In this document: positions 56,254 through 64,000 of the stretch, one piece after another
How the letters are laid out: each line of letters starts with the position of its first letter
Numbering within the stretch: the first letter of the stretch is position 1
From: Streptomyces shenzhenensis
Lineage (GTDB): Bacteria; Actinomycetota; Actinomycetes; Streptomycetales; Streptomycetaceae
Length of the DNA stretch: 64,000 bases
Assembly: GCF_021462265.1 (NCBI RefSeq)
Contig: NZ_JAJONF010000010.1
Span: forward strand, 62,001-126,000
Direction: 5' to 3'
Program-made: the position numbers and the translations under genes
Notes under the pieces: generated by a model
Databases searched by the model: none
Seen by the model: only the letters and a program-made list of their open reading frames with translations
What the model was told of the DNA's origin: nothing

Positions 56254-57642
56254 CTACTCCGCCGCGACGACCGTGACGCCGCCGATGCCGAGGGCCTCGA
56301 CGGGCTCCTTGATCTGCGCCGCGTCCCCGACCAGGACGGTCACCAGGCGGTCCACCGGGAAGGCGTTCACGACGGCCGCGGTGGCCTCCACCGTGCCGGT
56401 GCCCGCGAGTTGCCGGTAGAGCGTGGCCTGGAAGTCGTCGGGCAGGTGCTGCTCGACCTGGTCGGCCAGGGTGCCCGCGACGGCCGCCGCCGTCTCGTAC
56501 TTGAGCGGCGCCACCCCGACGAGGTTCTGCACGGCCACGTCGCGCTCGGCGTCGGTGAGTCCCTCGGCGGCGAGCGTCCGCAGCACCGTCCACAGGTCGG
56601 TCAGCGCCGGGCCGGTGTTCGGGGTGTCCACGGAGCCGCTGATGGCGAGCATCGAGGCGCCGGTGCCGTCGGGGGCGGACCGCAGGACCTGCCCGAAGGA
56701 GCGGACGCCGTAGGTGTAGCCCTTCTCCTCGCGCAGGACGCGGTCCAGACGGGAGGTGAGGGTGCCGCCCAGGCAGTAGGTGCCGAGCACCTGGGCGGGC
56801 CAGACGCGGTCGTGCCGGTCGGGGCCGACGCGGCCGATCAGCAGCTGGGTCTGGACGGCGCCGGGGCGGTCCACGATGACGACCCGGCCGGTGTCGTCGG
56901 CGGTGACGGCCGGGACCGGCCGGGGCCGGCCGGTGGAGCCGCGCCAGGCGCCCAGGGTCTCGCCGAGCAGCTCGTCGAGGTCGATGCCGGTCAGGTCGCC
57001 GACGACGACCGCGGTGGCCGTGACGGGGCGGACGTGCCGGTCGTAGAACGCGCGGACGGCACTCGCGTCGATCTTCTCGACCGTGTCCTCGGTGCCCTGG
57101 CGCGGCCGGGACATCCGCGCGGTGGCCGGGAACAGCTCCTTGTAGAGCTCCTTGGCGGCCCGGCGGCTGGGGTTGGCCAGCTCGTGCGGGATCTCGTCGA
57201 GGCGGTTGCGGACCAGCCGCTCGACCTCGCTCTCGGCGAAGGCAGGCGCCCTGAGGGCGTCGGAGAGCAGCCCGAGGCCCTTGGCGAGCCGGGAGGCAGG
57301 GACCTCCAGGCTGATCCGGACGCCGGGGTGGTCGGCGTGCGCGTCGAGGGTGGCGCCGGCCCGCTCCAGCTCGGCGGCGAACTCCTCGGCGGAGTGCTTG
57401 TCGGTGCCCTCGGAGAAGGCACGCGCCATGATCGTGGCGACGCCGTCCAGGCCGGCCGGCTCGGCGTCCAGGGGCGCGTCCAGGAGCACCTCGACGGCGA
57501 CGACCTGCTGGCCGGGCCGGTGGCAGCGCAGCACGGTCAGGCCGTTGTCCAGGGCGCCGCGCTCGGGGGCGGGGAAGGCCCAGGGCCTGGCCTCGCCGGG
57601 CTGCGGCCGGGGGTGGAAGTCCATGGTGGCGAGCTCGGTCAC
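56254..57642 (-). CDS. M16 family metallopeptidase-like protein, non-catalytic partner
   Basis: 462 residues with two M16 halves (ALDNGLTVLRCHRPGQQVVAVEVLL ...; VVIVDRPGAVQTQLLIGRVG ...). The HxxEH zinc motif is missing: the matching stretch reads FSEGTDKHSAEEFAAELE. The C-terminal Arg/Tyr substrate-binding residues (VLREEKGYTYGVRS) are kept. This is the usual arrangement for the structural partner of a heterodimeric M16 protease. GTG 57642 overlaps the catalytic subunit stop as GTGA, so both are made together. Confidence 0.9.
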   Translation of the reverse strand: MTELATMDFHPRPQPGEARPWAFPAPERGALDNGLTVLRCHRPGQQVVAVEVLLDAPLDAEPAGLDGVATIMARAFSEGTDKHSAEEFAAELERAGATLDAHADHPGVRISLEVPASRLAKGLGLLSDALRAPAFAESEVERLVRNRLDEIPHELANPSRRAAKELYKELFPATARMSRPRQGTEDTVEKIDASAVRAFYDRHVRPVTATAVVVGDLTGIDLDELLGETLGAWRGSTGRPRPVPAVTADDTGRVVIVDRPGAVQTQLLIGRVGPDRHDRVWPAQVLGTYCLGGTLTSRLDRVLREEKGYTYGVRSFGQVLRSAPDGTGASMLAISGSVDTPNTGPALTDLWTVLRTLAAEGLTDAERDVAVQNLVGVAPLKYETAAAVAGTLADQVEQHLPDDFQATLYRQLAGTGTVEATAAVVNAFPVDRLVTVLVGDAAQIKEPVEALGIGGVTVVAAE

Positions 57643-59042
57643 TTGGCCGTCTCCTCGTTCTCGTTGCCGGCCTCTACGGTCGCTTCCTGCTCCGGGTCCT
57701 CGCCGCGCCCCGCCTCCTCGGCGTGCTCCGCGGACTCCGCGGACAGCGGCTCGTAGACGAGCACCGCGCGGTTGTCGGGACGCAGGCGGGCCTGGGCGAC
57801 CTCCTGGACCTCCTCGGGGGTGATCTGGAGGACGCGCTGGACGGCGGTCAGGGCGAGCTGCGGGTCGCCGAACAGGACGGCGAACCGGCACAGTTCGTCG
57901 GCGCGGCCCGCGACGGTGCCGAGCCGGTCCAGCCACTCGCGCTCCAACTGGGCCTGGGCGCGCTCCATCTCCTCGGATGTCGGGCCGTCCGCGGCGAACC
58001 GGGCGAGCTCCTCGTCGATGGCGGCCTCGATGACCGGCACCTCGACGTCACCGGAGGTCTTCACGTCGAGCCAGCCCAGGGAGGGCGCCCCGGCGAGCCG
58101 CAGCAGCCCGAAGCCGGCGGCGACGGCCGTGCGGTCGCGCCGCACCAGGCGGTTGTAGAGCCGGGAGGACTCGCCGCCGCCGAGGACGGTGAGGGCCAGG
58201 TCGGCCGCGTCGGACGCGCGCGTGCCGTCCTCCGGGAGCCGGTAGGCGGCCATCAACGCGCGCGCGGGCACCTCCTCCACGACGACCTCGCGCAGCTGCT
58301 CGCCCATGATGTCGGGCAGCGAGCCGTCGCGCGGGGTGGGCTTGCCGTCGTGCGCCGGGATGGAACCGAAGTACTTCTCGATCCAGGCGAGCGTCTGCTC
58401 CGGGTCGATGTCGCCGACGACCGACAGGACGGCGTTGTTGGGCGCGTAGTAGGTGCGGAAGAACGCGCGTGCGTCCTCCAGGGTGGCCGCGTCCAGATCC
58501 GCCATCGAGCCGATCGGCGTGTGGTGGTAGGGGTGGCCCTCCGGGTAGGCGAGCGCGGTCAGCTTCTCGAAGGCGGTGCCGTAGGGGACGTTGTCGTAGC
58601 GCTGGCGGCGCTCGTTCTTGACGACGTCCCGCTGGTTCTCCATCGACTCGTCGTCGAGGGCGGCGAGCAGGGAGCCCATGCGGTCGGCCTCCAGCCAGAG
58701 GGCGAGCTCCAGCTGATGGGTGGGCATGGTCTCGAAGTAGTTGGTGCGCTCAAAGCTGGTGGTGCCGTTGAGCGAGCCGCCGGCGCCCTGGACGAGCTCG
58801 AAGTGGCCGTTGCCCTTCACCTGGGCGGAGCCCTGGAACATCAGGTGCTCGAAAAGGTGAGCCAGGCCGGTACGGCCCTTGACTTCGTGCCGGGAACCGA
58901 CGTCGTACCAGAGGCAGACCGCCGCGACCGGGGTCAGGTGGTCCTCGGAGAGCACCACGCGCAGACCGTTGGCCAAGCGGTGCTCGGTCGCTGCCAGGCC
59001 TCCGGAGCCTGTCTCGGCCGTGGTCGTGTGACCCATGGGCAT
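57639..59042 (-). CDS. M16 family zinc metallopeptidase, catalytic subunit
   Basis: 467 residues. The inverted zinc motif is intact as HLFEHLMFQG, with the distal Glu in DESMENQRDVVKNERRQR. The C-terminal half is the inactive M16_C-type domain (ALMAAYRLPEDGTR, LGGGESSRLYNRLVR). It probably degrades peptides in the cytosol or at the membrane as a dimer with the next gene's product. Two start codons (59042, 59036) are possible; 59042 has the better spaced AAGGGA. The C-terminus is acidic (Glu-rich). Confidence 0.93.
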   Translation of the reverse strand: MPMGHTTTAETGSGGLAATEHRLANGLRVVLSEDHLTPVAAVCLWYDVGSRHEVKGRTGLAHLFEHLMFQGSAQVKGNGHFELVQGAGGSLNGTTSFERTNYFETMPTHQLELALWLEADRMGSLLAALDDESMENQRDVVKNERRQRYDNVPYGTAFEKLTALAYPEGHPYHHTPIGSMADLDAATLEDARAFFRTYYAPNNAVLSVVGDIDPEQTLAWIEKYFGSIPAHDGKPTPRDGSLPDIMGEQLREVVVEEVPARALMAAYRLPEDGTRASDAADLALTVLGGGESSRLYNRLVRRDRTAVAAGFGLLRLAGAPSLGWLDVKTSGDVEVPVIEAAIDEELARFAADGPTSEEMERAQAQLEREWLDRLGTVAGRADELCRFAVLFGDPQLALTAVQRVLQITPEEVQEVAQARLRPDNRAVLVYEPLSAESAEHAEEAGRGEDPEQEATVEAGNENEETAK

Positions 59043-59320
59043 GTACGTCCCTTCGCTCGCGGAAGCGGTCTCGAACCGCGGTTTTTATGCCGGTCCTGCC
59101 ACTGTATGCAAGCGTGCGGGGACCCGGCGAAGTTCCCGCACGACGTACGCCCACAGCGGATCGCACGGGCGGATCGCGTAGCCTGCGTCCCACCCGCCCT
59201 GTGACGGCTTCCGGCACCGGGGCGGTCCGCGGCGACCGGGCCCTGGCCCGGGTTGTCAGTGCCGCGGTCCACAATGGTCCGCGTCAGATCCGTTCACGCA
59301 TGAGCAAGGAGCCGGCAGCG

Positions 59321-61777
59321 ATGGCCCGCCGCAGCACGAAGACCCCGCCGCCCGACGACTCGTTCGAGGAGAGGATCCTCGACATCGACGTCGTGGACGA
59401 GATGCGCGGCTCCTACCTTGAGTACGCGTACTCGGTCATCTACTCGCGCGCCCTGCCGGACGCCCGCGACGGCCTCAAGCCGGTGCACCGCCGGATCGTC
59501 TACCAGATGAACGAGATGGGGCTGCGCCCCGAGCGCGGCTATGTGAAGTGCGCGCGCGTGGTCGGCGAGGTGATGGGCAAGCTGCACCCGCACGGCGACT
59601 CGTCGATCTACGACGCGCTGGTGCGCATGGCCCAGCCGTTCTCCATGCGCGTCCCGCTGGTCGACGGCCACGGCAACTTCGGCTCGCTGGGCAACGACGA
59701 TCCGCCGGCCGCCATGCGGTACACGGAATGCCGGATGGCCGAGGCGACCAGCCTGATGACCGAGTCGATCGACGAGGACACGGTCGACTTCGCGCCCAAC
59801 TACGACGGCCAGGAACAGGAGCCGGTGGCGCTGCCGGCCGCCTTCCCGAACCTGCTGGTCAACGGCTCGTCGGGGATCGCGGTCGGCATGGCGACGAACA
59901 TGCCGCCGCACAATCTCGGCGAGGTGATCGCGGCCGCCCGCCACCTGATCCGCTACCCGAACGCGGACCTGGGCGCCCTGATGAAGTACGTCCCGGGCCC
60001 CGACCTGCCGACCGGCGGCCGGATCGTCGGCCTGGAGGGCGTCCGGGACGCCTACGAGACGGGCCGCGGCACCTTCAAGATCCGGGCGACGGTGGAGGTG
60101 GAGACGGTGACGGCCCGCCGCAAGGGTCTGGTCATCACCGAACTGCCGTTCGCGGTCGGCCCCGAGAAGGTCATCGCCAAGATCAAGGACCTGGTCAACG
60201 CCAAGAAGCTGCAGGGCATCGCCGACGTCAAGGACCTCACCGACCGCGAGCACGGACTGCGTCTGGTCGTCGAGATCAAGAACGGGTTCGTGCCGGAGGC
60301 GGTCCTGGAGCAGCTCTACAAGCTGACGCCGATGGAGGAGTCCTTCGGCATCAACAACGTGGCGCTGGTGGACGGCCAGCCGCTCACGCTGGGCCTGAAG
60401 GAGCTCCTCGAGGTCTACCTGGACCACCGCTTCGACGTGGTCCGCCGGCGCAGCGAGTTCCGCCGCGGCAAGCGCCGCGACCGGCTGCACCTGGTGGAGG
60501 GCCTGCTCACCGCCCTCGTCGACATCGACGAGGTGATCCGTCTGATCCGTTCCAGCGAGAACAGCGCACAGGCCAAGGAGCGGCTGATCGGCCGCTTCTC
60601 GCTGTCGGAGATCCAGACCCAGTACATCCTCGACACGCCCCTGCGCCGGCTGACCAAGTACGACCGCATCGAGCTGGACGCGGAGAAGGACAAGCTCACC
60701 GCGGAGATCGCCGAGCTGACCCGGATCCTGGACTCGGACGCGGAGCTGCGCAAGCTGGTCTCGGCGGAACTGGCCGCGGTGGCGAAGAAGTTCGGCACCG
60801 AGCGACGCACGGTCCTGTTGGAGGCGTCGGGCGCCCAGGCGGCCGTGGTACCGCTCCAGGTGGCCGACGACCCGTGCCGGGTGCTGCTGTCCTCGACGGG
60901 CCTGCTGGCGCGCACGACGAGCGGCGAGCCGTTCCCGAAGGACACCGACGGCAAGCGCGCCAAGCACGACGTCATCATCTCGGCGGTTCCCGCGACCGCG
61001 CGCGGTGAGGTCGGCGCGGTGACCTCGACGGGCCGCCTGCTGCGCATCAACGTCGTCGACCTCCCCCAGCTCCCGGAGACCGCGACCGCCCCGAACCTCG
61101 CCGGCGGCGCACCTCTCTCCGAGTTCCTCTCCCTGCAGGACGGCGAGTCGGTGGTCTGCCTGACCACGCTCGACGAGTCCTCGCCGGGTCTCGCCCTCGG
61201 CACCGAGCAGGGCGTGGTCAAGCGGGTGGTTCCCGACTACCCGTCCAACAAGGACGAGTTGGAGGTCATCACCCTCAAGGAGGGCGACCGGATCGTCGGC
61301 GCGGTGGAGCTGCGCACCGGCGAGGAGGACCTGGTCTTCATCACGGACGACGCGCAACTGCTGCGCTACCAGGCCTCCCAGGTGCGTCCGCAGGGCCGTC
61401 CGGCGGGCGGTATGGCGGGCATCAAGCTCACGGAGGGCGCGAAGGTCATCTCCTTCACGGCCGTCGACCCGGCGGCCGACGCGGTGGTCTTCACGGTGGC
61501 CGGCTCGCGCGGCACGCTCGACGACTCGGTGCAGACCACGGCCAAACTGACCCCGTTCGACCAGTACCCGCGCAAGGGCCGGGCCACCGGTGGCGTGCGC
61601 TGCCAGCGGTTCCTGAAGGGCGAGGACTGTCTGGCCTTCGCCTGGGCGGGCCCGGTCCCGGCGAAGGCGGCCCAGAAGACCGGCACCCCGGCCGACCTCC
61701 CGGAGATCGACCCGCGCCGCGACGGCTCCGGCGTGTCGCTCCCGAAGACGGTGTCGGTGGTGGCGGGGCCGGTGTAG
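59321..61777 (+). CDS. parC: DNA topoisomerase IV subunit A (ParC-type, GyrA family)
   Basis: 818 residues. The breakage-reunion domain has RALPDARDGLKPVHRRI, KLHPHGDSSIYDALVRMAQPF and the catalytic Tyr in AAMRYTECRM. The C-terminal beta-pinwheel repeats (for example VAGSRGTLDDSV, YPRKGRATGGVR) are present, but I see no complete GyrA box. Streptomyces carries gyrA near the origin and a second GyrA-like protein elsewhere that acts as ParC, which fits. ATG 59321 (MARRSTKTPPPDD) follows AAGGAG; an in-frame ATG at 59300 is an alternative. Its stop touches the stop of the convergent CobW gene. Confidence 0.92.
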   Translation: MARRSTKTPPPDDSFEERILDIDVVDEMRGSYLEYAYSVIYSRALPDARDGLKPVHRRIVYQMNEMGLRPERGYVKCARVVGEVMGKLHPHGDSSIYDALVRMAQPFSMRVPLVDGHGNFGSLGNDDPPAAMRYTECRMAEATSLMTESIDEDTVDFAPNYDGQEQEPVALPAAFPNLLVNGSSGIAVGMATNMPPHNLGEVIAAARHLIRYPNADLGALMKYVPGPDLPTGGRIVGLEGVRDAYETGRGTFKIRATVEVETVTARRKGLVITELPFAVGPEKVIAKIKDLVNAKKLQGIADVKDLTDREHGLRLVVEIKNGFVPEAVLEQLYKLTPMEESFGINNVALVDGQPLTLGLKELLEVYLDHRFDVVRRRSEFRRGKRRDRLHLVEGLLTALVDIDEVIRLIRSSENSAQAKERLIGRFSLSEIQTQYILDTPLRRLTKYDRIELDAEKDKLTAEIAELTRILDSDAELRKLVSAELAAVAKKFGTERRTVLLEASGAQAAVVPLQVADDPCRVLLSSTGLLARTTSGEPFPKDTDGKRAKHDVIISAVPATARGEVGAVTSTGRLLRINVVDLPQLPETATAPNLAGGAPLSEFLSLQDGESVVCLTTLDESSPGLALGTEQGVVKRVVPDYPSNKDELEVITLKEGDRIVGAVELRTGEEDLVFITDDAQLLRYQASQVRPQGRPAGGMAGIKLTEGAKVISFTAVDPAADAVVFTVAGSRGTLDDSVQTTAKLTPFDQYPRKGRATGGVRCQRFLKGEDCLAFAWAGPVPAKAAQKTGTPADLPEIDPRRDGSGVSLPKTVSVVAGPV

Positions 61778-62848
61778 CTAGGCCTCGTCCCCGTCGTCAG
61801 GGCCTTCCGCCAGGCCCGGTACGTAGCGCAGGACGCCCCACATGCCGTGTTCGTCGGTGTGCGGGGCGTCGTCCGCGCACGCCTCCAGTTCCTTGCGCAG
61901 CGCGGCCGCGTCGATGCCGGAGCCGATCAGCACGAGTTGCGTGCGCCGCTCCTCGCCAGGCCCCCAGGCCTCGGGGTAGAACCGCAGAAACCGGCCCACG
62001 GCATGCACGGCGTACCGGTTGCCCGTGTCGTAGGGGCCGAAGTCGACGTACCCCTTGATCCGGTAGAGCCCCTCGGGCCGGCCGTCGAGGAAGGCCATCA
62101 GCCGGCGGGGGTCGAGGGGCAGCCCGGAGGCGAAGGACAGGCTGTCGTAGGCGGTGTGCAGGTGTCCCTCGTGCGTGCCGTCGTCGTGGCGGTCGTGCAG
62201 GTCGTCGAAGGACAGCTGTCCGATGCGTTCCCCGCCAGGCCGGCAGTCGAACAGGAACTCGGGGTCGATACGGCCGTAGATCGCGGGCACGACGGCGGCG
62301 CCGCGGTCGCTGAGCGACCGCACGACGCCGAGGACGCCCTCGCCGCCCGCCGCGGCCCGGTCGAGCTTGTTGACGACGACCAGGTCGGCGAGGGCGAGAT
62401 GGCGGTCGATCTCGGGGTGCTTCGCGCGCGTACCGTCGAACTCGGCGGCGTCGACGACCTCGACGAGGCCGCCGTAGACGATCCCGGGAAGCTCGCTGGC
62501 GAGCAGCATGCGGACGAGTTCCTGAGGTTCGGCGAGACCGCTGGCCTCGATCACGATGACGTCGACACCCGTGGCGGGGCACGCGAGCCGCTCCAGGTAG
62601 ACGTCCAGCTCACTGGCGTCGACGGCACAGCACAGGCAACCGTTGCCGAGCGAGACGGTCGAGTCGCCGAGGGCCCCGGCCACGGCCATCGCGTCGATCT
62701 CGATGGCTCCGAAGTCGTTGACGATCGCCCCGATCCGGCTGCCCCCGCTGCGGTGCAGCAGGTGATTGAGGAGTGTGGTCTTCCCGGCCCCCAGGAATCC
62801 GGCGAGGACGACTACCGGGATCTGCCGGGAGGTGGGGCGCTGCTCCAA
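61778..62848 (-). CDS. CobW/COG0523 family GTP-binding protein (metallochaperone)
   Basis: About 356 residues. GTPase motifs: Walker A LAGFLGAGKTTLLNHL, Walker B region VIVIEASGLAEP, and NKLDRA; the metal-binding GNGCLCCAV motif lies between them. The C-terminal CobW_C domain ends with RRTQLVLIGSGID. The family delivers zinc or another metal to target enzymes. The start is uncertain: TTG 62848 has a purine-rich AAAGAGG upstream and begins 12 codons before the fold, while the open frame continues into a low-complexity repeat. No Zur-type palindrome was seen upstream. Confidence 0.85.
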   Translation of the reverse strand: MEQRPTSRQIPVVVLAGFLGAGKTTLLNHLLHRSGGSRIGAIVNDFGAIEIDAMAVAGALGDSTVSLGNGCLCCAVDASELDVYLERLACPATGVDVIVIEASGLAEPQELVRMLLASELPGIVYGGLVEVVDAAEFDGTRAKHPEIDRHLALADLVVVNKLDRAAAGGEGVLGVVRSLSDRGAAVVPAIYGRIDPEFLFDCRPGGERIGQLSFDDLHDRHDDGTHEGHLHTAYDSLSFASGLPLDPRRLMAFLDGRPEGLYRIKGYVDFGPYDTGNRYAVHAVGRFLRFYPEAWGPGEERRTQLVLIGSGIDAAALRKELEACADDAPHTDEHGMWGVLRYVPGLAEGPDDGDEA

Positions 62849-63158
62849 CGGGGGGCCTCTTTCGGACGGGAGGGTGGTGGCGGGCCGGTCCAGGATAGGA
62901 AACGGCCGGGCCACCCGCCGTGCCCCGTTCCGTTCGGGCGATGACGACCTCACCCGCCTCCGGCCGCGGCCCCGCGTACCGGGCCACCGCGCCACCGCGC
63001 CACCACACCGCCGCGCCACCACGCCACCGAGCCACCGGGCCACCGGGCTCCGGTGAACTCGGCGCGGGGCCGCCGAAGTCCTGGGTGATCACGGAGCATC
63101 CGGACCGGACCCGCAGAACCTCCGCTCGCACCCGGTGGGAGCTCGGAAGGACGGGGTT
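62849..63158. repeat. Intergenic region with imperfect CGCCAC repeats
   Basis: About 310 bases between the CobW start and the LysR stop. From 62980 to 63052 the sequence is a run of imperfect CGCCAC/GGCCAC units. No gene is credible; promoters for CobW should be in the part nearest 62850-62950. Confidence 0.55.
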
Positions 63159-64000
63159 TCAGACGCTCGGGTCGATCAGTTTGTAGACGCGGGGCTCGCC
63201 GGCGGTCAGGCCGCGGGAGGCGAGGAACTCGGCGGTGCACAGCAGTGCGGACTGCAAGGCATCCGCCGCGGCCTCGGCCGCGGGGACCGGTGCGCCTGCG
63301 CCGCTGCGGCGCAGTGAACGGACCAGGTAGTCGCCCGGGACGGGCAGGGCGGTGATTCCGCCGTGGGTGATCTGTTCGGCGGCATGCGCCGGCAGGATCG
63401 CCGGGCCGAGCCGGGCGGCGAGCATGCTGTAGACGGCGAACCGGTAGGCGGCGACGTGCTGCACCGACGGCGCGATGCCGTGCGCCGCGGCGAGCCGCTG
63501 GAACGCCAGGTCACGCGGTGAGCCCCCGGGGGCGCCGATCCACGGTCGCCCGGTCAGCTCGGCCGGGCTGCCGGGTGTCTCCCAGCCGTCCGGGAGCACC
63601 AAGCGGTACTCGTCCCGCAGCATCACCTGCGCGGTGACCCCCGGCGGGAGCGGGGTCGGGGCCGCACTGTCGTCCTCGATCACCAGGACGTCGAACTCAC
63701 CCAGCCGCAGCGCTCGCAGCCCGTCCTCTCGGTCGGTCTCGACGAGCCGGGGGGTGATCGCCGGGTGGCTTTCGGCGAGGAAACGGAGCGTGGTGGTGGC
63801 GAAGTAGGTGATGGCCGGCCCGGGCACCCCGATGGTGACCGGGCCTGACGCTTGGCCGGTCAGGGCCTGCAGTTCGCGGGCGGCGTCGGCCAGTACGTCA
63901 CCGACGCGGCCGCCGTGCTCCGCCAGTAGCCGTCCGGCCGCGGTCAGTTCGGTCCGCCCGCCGCTGCGGTCGACCAGCGGCACGCCGGCCTCCTGTTCCA
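63159..64000 (-). CDS. LysR-family transcriptional regulator (5' end cut by window edge)
   Basis: About 280 residues are visible. The end of the N-terminal HTH region is just inside the window (EQEAGVPLVDRSGGRTELTAAG), followed by the linker helix and the periplasmic-binding-like effector domain (PVTIGVPGPAITYFATTTLRFLAESHP, GEFDVLVIEDDSA, PSVQHVAAYRFAVYSMLAARLGPAILPAHAA). The DNA-binding helix itself lies beyond base 64000. Effector and targets are unknown; LysR genes usually lie divergent from what they control, so look to the right of the window. Confidence 0.88.
   Translation of the reverse strand, partial: EQEAGVPLVDRSGGRTELTAAGRLLAEHGGRVGDVLADAARELQALTGQASGPVTIGVPGPAITYFATTTLRFLAESHPAITPRLVETDREDGLRALRLGEFDVLVIEDDSAAPTPLPPGVTAQVMLRDEYRLVLPDGWETPGSPAELTGRPWIGAPGGSPRDLAFQRLAAAHGIAPSVQHVAAYRFAVYSMLAARLGPAILPAHAAEQITHGGITALPVPGDYLVRSLRRSGAGAPVPAAEAAADALQSALLCTAEFLASRGLTAGEPRVYKLIDPSV

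Overview
The window is high-GC actinomycete chromosome, almost certainly Streptomyces. The codon use, GTG/TTG starts with purine-rich ribosome binding sites, GTGA/ATGA stop-start overlaps, and recognisable Streptomyces or actinobacterial genes (cutRS, sepH, an actinobacterial ferrochelatase, a DasR box upstream of ptsH, a c-di-AMP riboswitch before a cell-wall hydrolase) all agree. No tRNA, rRNA, CRISPR array or intact insertion sequence was recognised.

Region 1 (1-14.6 kb, all minus strand) is the upstream end of a hybrid NRPS/PKS gene cluster that continues past the left edge. Eight genes run right to left with overlaps or very short gaps: KAS III-like enzyme, acyl carrier protein, acyl-CoA dehydrogenase, FkbH-like HAD protein, free-standing adenylation-carrier protein, a 1745-residue KS/AT-remnant/carrier/C/C protein, a 3-hydroxyacyl-CoA dehydrogenase, and an NRPS with C and A domains cut by the edge. 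FkbH, ACP, acyl-CoA dehydrogenase and 3-hydroxyacyl-CoA dehydrogenase are the set known to make hydroxymalonyl-ACP (methoxymalonyl-ACP when an O-methyltransferase is present; none is seen here). The assembly line is odd: the AT is shrunken and lacks its serine, one C domain has QQ in place of HH, and the next C domain has HR.

Region 2 (14.6-16.6 kb) is decayed DNA: an AbiEii-type nucleotidyltransferase pseudogene with an amber codon, and a fragment fusion of a flavin monooxygenase and an FMN reductase.

Region 3 (16.6-36 kb) is core chromosome. Its order (RNA methyltransferase, permease, two TrkA proteins, DUF3159, OB-fold, DUF3710, dut, DUF3093, DUF4193, inositol monophosphatase) matches, from memory, the Rv2689c-Rv2701c block of Mycobacterium tuberculosis. 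Here the block is interrupted by kdpE-kdpD plus an alginate lyase, by a thioesterase, and by cutRS. A KimA-like potassium permease, two TrkA-type subunits and KdpDE (without kdpFABC in the window) form a potassium-related neighbourhood.

Region 4 (36-64 kb) holds ferrochelatase, an MFS transporter overlapping a sugar-lactone oxidase, sepH, a rhodanese, a glyoxalase-like protein, a TetR/aldo-keto reductase pair with two matching operator-like palindromes, a frameshifted ATPase pseudogene, thymidine kinase, an alkaline-phosphatase-type enzyme, a PatA-like acetyltransferase/acyl-CoA synthetase fusion, ptsH with a DasR site, a GntR regulator, an M23 peptidase under a ydaO-type c-di-AMP riboswitch, a pair of M16 peptidases, topoisomerase IV subunit A, a CobW-type GTPase and a LysR regulator cut by the right edge. 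Several strong inverted-repeat terminators and short tandem repeats lie between genes.
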